Shown in pieces: positions 4,601-8,479 of a stretch of 8,479 nt of DNA (positions are counted from its first letter, which is position 1; the number at the start of each line of letters is the position of its first letter). The stretch covers positions 1 through 8,479 of the forward strand of contig DAOVLE010000226.1 in assembly GCA_030631415.1 (NCBI GenBank), given 5' to 3'. Origin of the DNA: JAAEQG01 sp023133475. Lineage in GTDB: Bacteria > Planctomycetota > Phycisphaerae > UBA1845. A model generated the notes under the pieces. The model did not search any database. It was given only the letters and a program-made list of their open reading frames with translations, and had not been told where the DNA came from. The translations under genes and the position numbers were made by a program.

Positions 4601-7487
4601 ATTCGGGAACTTTCCTGGCGGCACGGTGGATCACGATTGCAATGACGCCACACTCGAGAAGCCCTACGCCGCCTCGAGCAACTACTATCTTGGCATATGC
4701 TGGTGGCCTCCGGATTGCGATTGCGAGGTGCGTGGGGGGAATCCCTGCGGGCTGGACTTCAGCGGGTCCATCACAGGCCGCCCTCCCGTGGTCACGGTAC
4801 TGACTCCCGAACAACTGGAGTTTGGCGGCGGGGTGCATGCTTTCATGGAGGGGCAGGTCACCGATCCGGGTCAAGAGGCCTGCCAGGACTCGGACTGCGA
4901 TGGGGTCTGCGACGAGGCAGACCTGTGCCCGAATCACTACGATCCGGAGCAGTTCGATCCGGATGTGGACTGCCGCGGGGTTCCCTGCGACAACTGCCCG
5001 GAGGTCTACAACCCGGACCAGATGGATACCGACGGTGATGGTCTGGGTGACGTATGCGACAACTGCCCAACCGTCCCTAATGCCCAGCAATGGGATTACG
5101 ATGGCGACGGCGTCGGCGATGCGTGTAGCAACGACTGCAACAAAAACGGGATCGAGGATGACCTGGACATCGCCGGCGGGACCAGCCAGGATTGCAACGA
5201 CAACGGCATTCCCGACGAGTGCGACCTGTGCCATCCGGAAGACGGCTGGAGGTTCGTCGGCACACCCAGCTACAAACTGGTCGACCTCGGCACGTTTGCC
5301 GGTGATGACGGCGGAGGTGGCGGTGGTGAGCCAGGATTGCGGGAGGTCCTCAGCAGCAAGGCCACGGGGATCAACGACGTCGGGCAGATAGTCGGCTCTT
5401 GCGAGGTGGCGGATGGGCAATGGCACGCCTTCCGGTACAACATCGTCCACCCCAACGGGACCGGCATGATGATCGATCTCGGCACCCTCGGCGGCAGTGA
5501 CAGCTTCGCCATGGACATCAACAATGCCGGGCAAGTGGTCGGCTACTCCAGGTTTGGAACGGGCTGGCAGAGCCACGCGTTCCTTTGGGAGATGGTTGGC
5601 ACCAACGGGGTGATGACCGACCTCGGCACGCTCGACGACTCGTACACCTATGCGTACAGCTATGCGTACGGCATTAACGATGTTGGGCAGGTGGTCGGGT
5701 ATTCAACCGATGCCAGCGGCTATATTCACGCCTTCCGCTGGGAGAGAATCGAGGGGACCGGTGTAATGACAGATATTGGTGCTGCCGGTTCGCGGGAAAG
5801 CAACGCATACGACATCAATGCGTTGGGTTGCGCCGCCGGCCTGCTCAAGACCGCGAATTGGGATCGGCGTGCAACCCTGTTTTACGGGGGGACGAGAGCC
5901 AGCCTCGGCACCTTGGGCGGTGCGGAAAGCACCGCCTACGGATTGAACGACCTGGGCGAGGTCACCGGCTTTTCGAACATCTCCGGGTGGGGCGAGGGAT
6001 GTGGTATGGACTCGAACCCCGGTCCCCGAGCCTTCTTCTGGACCGGCGGCAAGATGTTGAATCTCGGGAAGCTCGCCGGTGCCTACGGGTCCGAGGGGAC
6101 CGCAATCAACAACTCGAGCATTGTGGTCGGAAACCTGACCATCTGGCCATACAAGATGACCACGAACACACCGGCGGAAGGCTTGGTGGGCTACGCCAAG
6201 AAGGCACTGGCGTTGGTTGGCCTGGACCACGACGAAGCACAATCGCACATTGCCATAAGCGATCTCCGCGAACGGCTCGACGACGGTGGGGAAGAACGCT
6301 CCGATGGTTGGCTGGCTTTGCCCGACCCGTTCTTGTTCGACAGCGATCGTAACGAGATGTATAATGTCAACGATCTGGTCGACTATGCCCAATCCCCACA
6401 CGCCGGGATGCTGGCCCTGATGGCGGATCTGGGTGAGGCGGCGGACATCAACAACAACTGCATGATCGTCGGCTGGGGCACAATCCCACGCGAGTCTGAT
6501 TACTATCCAAATAGCCACGCCTTCCTATTGATACCCCTTTTCGACTGTAGCCCGGACTGCAACGACAACGGAGTGCTCGACGAGTGCGACATCACCGGCG
6601 GGACCAGCGCCGACGTCAACAGTAACGGCGTCCCCGACGAGTGCGAGATACCCGACCAGCTTCACCTCGTCGGCCCGGTTCCCAACGAGGTTTCCGTTGG
6701 AGCGACAGGTACCATCAACGCCACGGTGGAATCCCGCTTCGTTGGCGTACCTGGCTGGGAGGTTGTGTTCACCAAGCTAAGCGGATCGTTGACGTTTACT
6801 TCCGGGTCGGTTTCGCCCGACGGCACCCGGGCTGTCATGACCACCGATTCCGACGGATCGGCACAGATGACCTTTACGGCGGATGATCCGGGTATGGCGT
6901 TCGTCCAGGTCACCGTGACGGGCTGGCCTTTGACTGCCTATTCACTGTTTACGATCATCGAGGGTGGCGGCTACTGTGCGGCTACGGGTAGTTGCGACAT
7001 CCACTACATCAACAGCGTGTGGCTTGGATCGATTAGCAATAGCGGGACCGGTTGCGGTGGATACGAGGATTACACACACTTGTCTACATCCATACCGATT
7101 GGTGAGAGCCGTTCGATAACCGTCGCCAACGGGCATTCTTCCGGGGGCGATCGCTGCTGCGTTTGGGTGGACTGGAACCAGGATGAGGATTTCGATGACG
7201 CTGGAGAAGCGATCTCCATGTACGGCGGTGAAGGTGCCGGCAGCTTTACAGGCACTATCATTCCGCCGGGCGGCGCCGTCCTGGGTGACACTCGGATGCG
7301 CATTCGCATGATCGATGCCGAGTCCGCCTGTGCTGCGTGTGGCCAGGCATCTGTCGGAGAAGTGGAGGACTACACGATTACAGTGCTTGAGGAAGGCGGA
7401 CCGCCCGGCGCAACGCCGGAGATGACTGTTCATCAACCGCTCTTGCGCTCCCATGCCGGTGAGGTGCCTGCGGGCCAACAGAGATAA
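1488..7487 (+). CDS. Giant secreted modular protein with calcium-loop, TSP3, HAF and GEVED regions (1999 aa)
   Basis: An exported protein of unknown function. A Sec signal peptide is clear: basic residues near 5-13, a hydrophobic stretch at about 26-44, and AVA before G46. The mature chain starts at once with a calcium-loop repeat (D47). Order: loops, beta-domain A (91-223), loops, domain B (292-436), loops, domain C (471-645), 13 loops (646-853), unknown domain D (854-1133), thrombospondin type 3-like segment (1134-1215), two loops, HAF repeats (1261-1687), two loops, Ig-like domain (1722-1825), GEVED domain (1829-1967) and a 32-residue tail. No catalytic motif, transmembrane anchor, PEP-CTERM or type IX tail is visible. 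Large HAF/GEVED proteins are typical of planctomycete surface or extracellular proteins, so adhesion or a matrix role is likely but inferred. The frame is intact throughout. The start could be ATG 1494; the IS lies immediately upstream and may have changed expression. Confidence 0.92.
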   Translation: MIMYARQKTHRRGIAGPKAWGQATWNLVVIAAMVAAIAPVGAAVAGDCNENGIPDECDIDCGASGGPCDIPGCGQSSDCNSNGLPDECDIAVITLCETSSDMSPIGHGFPQVFTLVAPPKAGGDITLTISASGDFEWSREYLEVEINGVWVGQVFKEEAGGCDGEGYDEESVTVESAVYNFALDSGDGDTLIGLVANTDVGAHECPGSSWVRVEVCYALVRSADCNTNGVLDECDVATGISQDCNGNSVPDSCELAGNDCNTNGILDECDIAGGFSQDCDGNGLPDECRLVMIFSDDFPDVEALDPDKWLDWDQWSAFPIDYLYVSPPASLRIDAVGWVESVELDLSSAALARLEFGWRSRYTEYGDSLTAAFWDGAGWQDITVLEGGPNLESWQFVSETLSAKAFHSGCKLRFKGAGSYGDAWFIDDVSLSFEYSDCNDNGVPDECDLASGFSQDCNDTGVPDECELEGTGERVLVSFLLDTDPGWAAQYNWAFGQPTGGGSHNHDPTSGYTGLNVYGYNLNGDYTNYLNPTYLTTTPINCESATEVKLRFRRWLGVDRSRYDRAGIQVSNNGSSWALVWENPYDYSGQISESSWSLQEYDLSAVADGQPTVYIRWYMGSTSGSTTYPGWNIDDVEILYQRSLGDCNSNGVPDECERDLDGDGLIDDCDSDCNGNELPDECDIDCGPVGGDCDTNGCGESLDCNSNGVPDECEADCDTNGIPDAWEIAGGAADCNNNGVLDTCEVAVLDCNASGVPDDCELTGNDCNNNGIPDECDVALRDCNGNGRPDDCDVADGFSLDCNDNGIPDDCDIAEGNSTDCNNNGIPDKCDITDSMLSDVNGDGMPDECILAGSDFFHTPAPPFGRPGATFDDLSDDPLPAGFFGAGSDPFGGTLYLAPGQLQGDVPESIDTIVHRLTHAYLPVPCVSEVTIETQMAGLRLASTQPIAVTFNGGTETSTYDLEVCLSTVEEQPIGWMLIRRYCEFSGEFDSLTIVVPRITFTKASGTFGDDVAVLDPAPLMDFDVVNGCWSQYDPVGRFGNFPGGTVDHDCNDATLEKPYAASSNYYLGICWWPPDCDCEVRGGNPCGLDFSGSITGRPPVVTVLTPEQLEFGGGVHAFMEGQVTDPGQEACQDSDCDGVCDEADLCPNHYDPEQFDPDVDCRGVPCDNCPEVYNPDQMDTDGDGLGDVCDNCPTVPNAQQWDYDGDGVGDACSNDCNKNGIEDDLDIAGGTSQDCNDNGIPDECDLCHPEDGWRFVGTPSYKLVDLGTFAGDDGGGGGGEPGLREVLSSKATGINDVGQIVGSCEVADGQWHAFRYNIVHPNGTGMMIDLGTLGGSDSFAMDINNAGQVVGYSRFGTGWQSHAFLWEMVGTNGVMTDLGTLDDSYTYAYSYAYGINDVGQVVGYSTDASGYIHAFRWERIEGTGVMTDIGAAGSRESNAYDINALGCAAGLLKTANWDRRATLFYGGTRASLGTLGGAESTAYGLNDLGEVTGFSNISGWGEGCGMDSNPGPRAFFWTGGKMLNLGKLAGAYGSEGTAINNSSIVVGNLTIWPYKMTTNTPAEGLVGYAKKALALVGLDHDEAQSHIAISDLRERLDDGGEERSDGWLALPDPFLFDSDRNEMYNVNDLVDYAQSPHAGMLALMADLGEAADINNNCMIVGWGTIPRESDYYPNSHAFLLIPLFDCSPDCNDNGVLDECDITGGTSADVNSNGVPDECEIPDQLHLVGPVPNEVSVGATGTINATVESRFVGVPGWEVVFTKLSGSLTFTSGSVSPDGTRAVMTTDSDGSAQMTFTADDPGMAFVQVTVTGWPLTAYSLFTIIEGGGYCAATGSCDIHYINSVWLGSISNSGTGCGGYEDYTHLSTSIPIGESRSITVANGHSSGGDRCCVWVDWNQDEDFDDAGEAISMYGGEGAGSFTGTIIPPGGAVLGDTRMRIRMIDAESACAACGQASVGEVEDYTITVLEEGGPPGATPEMTVHQPLLRSHAGEVPAGQQR
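1758..2156 (+). other. Domain A, beta-rich, unassigned (residues 91-223)
   Basis: It lies between the second and third calcium loops. Alternating hydrophobic strands such as ITLTISASGDF, YLEVEINGVWVGQVF and SWVRVEVCYAL suggest a beta-sandwich of about 130 residues. It has four cysteines (96, the one in GGCDGEG, the one in HECPG, and the one in EVCYA), enough for two disulfides. I do not recognise the family; a carbohydrate-binding-like jelly roll is one possibility, without direct evidence. Confidence 0.5.
2361..2795 (+). other. Domain B, MAM/concanavalin-like beta-sandwich (residues 292-436)
   Basis: The opening FSDDFPDVEALDPDKWLD resembles the start of secreted jelly-roll domains, and the ending GDAWFIDDVSLSF has the W-x-I-D-D-V motif typical of MAM-like or other concanavalin-fold adhesion domains. 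Length of about 145 residues fits. It is flanked on both sides by calcium-loop repeats. Fold assignment is by motif only. Confidence 0.55.
2898..3422 (+). other. Domain C, second W-x-I-D-D-V beta-sandwich (residues 471-645)
   Basis: It starts ERVLVSFLLDTDPGWA and ends GWNIDDVEILYQ, the same closing motif as domain B, so the two are probably related folds. The middle is rich in Tyr, Asn and Gly (YTGLNVYGYNLNGDYTNYL), and includes WLGVDRSRYDRAGIQVSNNG. Similar segments occur in planctomycete and other secreted proteins next to peptidases or adhesion modules. There is no catalytic signature here. Confidence 0.5.
3423..4046 (+). repeat. Array of 13 coding calcium-loop repeats (residues 646-853)
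   Basis: This is the densest run of the D-C-N-x-N-G-x-P-D-E-C-D unit, spaced 13-19 residues apart. The acidic/amide residues fall at loop positions 1, 3, 5, 9 and 12 with Gly at 6, the EF-hand/dockerin-type calcium-loop pattern. Cysteines at positions 2 and 11 could form one disulfide per loop. Smaller groups occur at 47-90, 224-291, 437-470, 1216-1250 and 1690-1721, about 24 loops in all. The DNA copies differ at many codons, so this is a protein-level repeat. Confidence 0.85.
4047..4886 (+). other. Domain D, 280-residue region of unknown family (residues 854-1133)
   Basis: It begins SDFFHTPAPPFGRPGATFDDL and contains LPAGFFGAGSDPFGGTLYL, several beta-like stretches (SEVTIETQMAGLRL, SLTIVVPRITFTK) and a Cys/Trp-rich end (YYLGICWWPPDCDCEV). 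The first half resembles secreted planctomycete proteins I have a general sense of but cannot name. No His/Asp metal cluster or Ser-His-Asp arrangement stands out. This is the largest unexplained block of the protein. Confidence 0.45.
4887..5132 (+). other. Thrombospondin type 3-like calcium segment (residues 1134-1215)
   Basis: The segments DSDCDGVCDEADLCP, CDNCPEVYNPDQMDTDGDGL and CDNCPTVPNAQQWDYDGDGV follow the TSP3 pattern: D-x-D-G-D-G loops plus a C-x-x-C-P-x-x-x-N-P connector. This family binds many calcium ions in a wire-like shape. It is joined directly to two more of the shorter Cys-framed loops, so the two repeat types form one stretch. Confidence 0.8.
5268..6548 (+). other. HAF-repeat region, about seven units with one large insertion (residues 1261-1687)
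   Basis: Repeating units of the form (I/T)DLGTLGG-x-x-S-x-A-x-x-INDxGQVVGYS followed by HAF(R/L)W match the HAF extracellular repeat family (named for its His-Ala-Phe motif). I count seven units, the fourth and sixth degenerate. They probably form a beta-propeller-like structure. Between the sixth and seventh units about 95 residues (roughly 1549-1644) do not follow the pattern. The function of HAF repeats is not established. Confidence 0.8.
6651..6962 (+). other. Ig-like (bacterial Big-type) domain (residues 1722-1825)
   Basis: The segment VGATGTINATVES, VPGWEVVFTKLSGSLTF, TDSDGSAQMTFTADD and AFVQVTVTG follows the strand order of bacterial Ig-like domains seen in invasin/intimin-type stalks. 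It follows immediately after the last calcium loop and precedes the GEVED domain. Family assignment is by strand pattern, so the exact Big subtype is uncertain. Confidence 0.6.
6972..7388 (+). other. GEVED domain (residues 1829-1967)
   Basis: The region holds the marks of this extracellular family: YCAATGSC at the start, GGYEDYTHLST, CCVWVDWNQDEDFDDAGE, TRMRIRMID and the name-giving GEVEDYTITV at the end. Six cysteines suggest disulfides (YC/SC, CC, CAAC). GEVED domains occur near the C-termini of large secreted bacterial proteins, and the acidic DWNQDEDFDD loop probably binds calcium. Only a 32-residue Pro/Gly-rich tail follows. Confidence 0.85.
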
Positions 7488-7595
7488 ATGCGAAGTGTGA
7501 TGTGGTATTGGCATTTTCAAAACGTGGTTACGAAAGATCGCGGCGACCTTGGTCACGCGGGGAATAAACACCACTATGGAGGTTAGGAGGTTTCT
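7488..7595 (+). other. Intergenic spacer between the two exported-protein genes
   Basis: The 108 bp hold a modest interrupted hairpin: CGCG (7539-7542) with CGCG (7556-7559) and GACC (7545-7548) with GGTC (7551-7554). No T-tract follows, so termination is doubtful. I see no clear promoter; TTGGCA at 7508-7513 lacks a -10 at the right distance. Cotranscription of the two genes is therefore possible. Confidence 0.35.
7578..7590 (+). promoter_or_regulatory. Doubled Shine-Dalgarno before the PEP-CTERM gene
   Basis: GGAGG (7578-7582) and AGGAGG (7585-7590) stand in tandem. The second is 5 nt from ATG 7596 and 8 nt from ATG 7599, so either Met could be the start; the difference is one residue. Two strong sites in a row suggest efficient translation independent of the upstream gene. 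Confidence 0.75.
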
Positions 7596-8318
7596 ATGAT
7601 GAGTGCACGAAACAAAGGCTCAGGCATCTGCTCTTGCCTGTCGATTGTGGTTGCCGGCGTGTTGAGCCTTTATATGGCTTCGGGGGCGTGGGCGGTCGGC
7701 GGCGCGTTCGAGTATGACGCCATTAGCGACGAGATCGTCTCGGCGTCCTTTTCGGTGGACTTTGCGGCGATGAACGCTCACCGCGCCATCGACACATTCG
7801 AGACCAACTTCGTTCACCTGATCGATCTGAGCATGGGGCTGGGGGCTTGCGATGTGTCCGACGAACTGTTCGGGGCGGCATCACCACCGGACGACCCGCT
7901 CATCGACATGGGTCTCTTGGAGACGGGGATTTTCTCTGCCGACATCGACTCGTCGTTTTTCCCAGCCCTGGCTGGCGGCAGCATTGGGCTGGAGGCATTG
8001 TTCACTGATACGCTTGACGGGCTGTTTGCGATCGACTTCGTTGCGCTGACCATCGAGACGAGCGTCGGCATGGTCGAATCGTATTACGGTTGGCCTGAGG
8101 GCAACGAGAACAACGGGTTCGGGCTGGATATCCCCGACGGTGGTGATTTGCCGGATTCCCTGCCGGATTCGCTTCCCGTCGGGTCAACCGGCACCGGCTT
8201 TGACGAGACGATCAGCAGCAAGTCGATCCGGGTCGTTCCGGAGCCGGGCTCGGTGATTCTGCTGATGGTTGGCGGGCTGGGCTTGTTGGCGTCCAGGTGG
8301 AAGCCCCGACGTTCGTAA
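7596..8318 (+). CDS. PEP-CTERM sorting-signal exported protein (240 aa)
   Basis: A secreted protein of unknown function with two sorting signals. The N-terminus has a Sec signal peptide: K7, a hydrophobic core at about 14-28, and AWA before V34. The C-terminus has a PEP-CTERM tail: VPEP at 214-217, a hydrophobic span at about 219-232 (SVILLMVGGLGLLA), then basic residues (R234, K236, R238, R239). In this system an exosortase is thought to remove the tail and hand the protein to the cell surface or extracellular matrix; no exosortase gene is in the window. The body (34-212) is acidic and rich in Gly, Asp and Ser, has only one cysteine in its mature part (C84), and I recognise no domain in it. 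A short tandem LPDSLPDSLP precedes the tail. It follows the giant gene in the same direction with a 108-bp gap. Confidence 0.88.
   Translation: MMSARNKGSGICSCLSIVVAGVLSLYMASGAWAVGGAFEYDAISDEIVSASFSVDFAAMNAHRAIDTFETNFVHLIDLSMGLGACDVSDELFGAASPPDDPLIDMGLLETGIFSADIDSSFFPALAGGSIGLEALFTDTLDGLFAIDFVALTIETSVGMVESYYGWPEGNENNGFGLDIPDGGDLPDSLPDSLPVGSTGTGFDETISSKSIRVVPEPGSVILLMVGGLGLLASRWKPRRS
8149..8170 (+). repeat. 12-bp coding tandem duplication (LPDS-LPDS)
   Basis: TGCCGGATTC occurs at 8149-8158 and again at 8161-8170, a 12-bp period giving two LPDS units in the linker just before the PEP-CTERM tail. It looks like a slippage duplication in a flexible spacer. Confidence 0.6.
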
Positions 8319-8346
8319 GCATAAGGGGAGCGGCGGTGCGGTGATG
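8319..8346. other. Short GC-rich spacer after the PEP-CTERM gene
   Basis: Only 28 bp separate the stop codon from the long hairpin. No gene or motif is visible. The position fits a hairpin that ends transcription of the gene. Confidence 0.4.
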
Positions 8347-8404
8347 GGTGCCCCATCCCGTTCCGGCTGCCTGCGCAGCAGGCAGCCGGACGGGGTGGGG
8401 GACC
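8347..8404 (+). terminator. 58-nt near-perfect hairpin, terminator or palindromic repeat
   Basis: CCGGCTGCCTGC (8363-8374) and GCAGGCAGCCGG (8378-8389) are exact complements around a 3-nt loop. Outside a small bulge, 8351-8360 pairs with 8391-8400 over ten positions (one G-T pair), and GGT (8347-8349) pairs with ACC (8402-8404). That makes about 26 pairs. It lies just after a stop codon, as a terminator would, but has no T-tract, and pieces of it recur at 8446-8460. A dispersed palindromic element acting as a transcript end is equally likely. Confidence 0.6.
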
Positions 8405-8445
8405 GACTCGAACCAATCAGTACCGCGATCGTAAGGGAGCAGCAT

Positions 8446-8460
8446 GGGTCCCCCACCTCG
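8446..8460 (-). repeat. Partial copy of the hairpin arm
   Basis: The reverse complement of 8447-8460 matches hairpin arm 8391-8404 at 13 of 14 positions. As a direct repeat, 8446-8460 matches 8346-8360 at 12 of 15. It is followed by GTTTCGCCCACC (8460-8471), which resembles 23-34 at the left end of the window. The element runs out of the window. Confidence 0.55.
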
Positions 8461-8479
8461 TTTCGCCCACCGGCGGGAC

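Noticed and set aside
4545..5576. 343-codon open frame on the minus strand
   Set aside because: It lies fully opposite domain D, the TSP3 segment and the HAF start, all of which have clear family patterns on the + strand.
5706..6518. Minus-strand and alternative-frame open frames across the HAF region
   Set aside because: Shadow frames of a GC-rich gene; their translations show no domain patterns and no ribosome binding sites.
1626..6650. Cellulosomal dockerin assignment for the loop repeats
   Set aside because: The loops share calcium-binding spacing with dockerins, but they have added cysteines, lack the usual helix after the loop, and occur in about 24 copies across the protein rather than as one C-terminal pair. 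No cohesin is in the window.

Overview
The window looks like GC-rich chromosomal DNA from a planctomycete, most likely of the Phycisphaerae type. That is inferred from three things: Cys-framed calcium-loop repeats of the form D-C-N-x-N-G-x-P-D-E-C-D, a HAF-repeat plus GEVED-domain exported protein, and a PEP-CTERM protein. No rRNA, tRNA or single-copy marker gene is present, so the taxonomy rests on protein style alone.

Layout. Positions 1-315 are non-coding and hold two strong inverted repeats and one weak promoter candidate. Positions 318-1479 are a complete IS630-family insertion sequence: imperfect 30-bp terminal inverted repeats, flanking TA dinucleotides, a good extended -10 promoter, a strong Shine-Dalgarno, and a transposase split over two frames at a run of nine A. 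A -1 shift there restores a 352-residue protein with a full D-D-E triad. Positions 1488-7487 encode a 1999-residue secreted modular protein whose start lies only 8 bp beyond the IS end. Its mature part begins with a calcium-loop repeat, and about 24 such loops separate beta-rich domains, a thrombospondin type 3-like segment, a HAF-repeat region, an Ig-like domain and a C-terminal GEVED domain. Positions 7596-8318 encode a 240-residue exported protein with a C-terminal PEP-CTERM sorting signal. Positions 8319-8479 hold a 58-nt near-perfect hairpin and related repeat fragments.

How it fits together. Both host proteins carry Sec signal peptides and lie in the same direction, so both are probably cell-surface or extracellular. 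The neighbour has a sorting tail; the giant protein has none that I can see. The IS appears to have landed in the giant gene's 5' leader, separating it from its native promoter region. No recognisable defence, biosynthetic or CRISPR system is present. The points most worth a second look are the frameshift-dependent transposase, the IS/gene junction and the loop-punctuated architecture of the giant protein.
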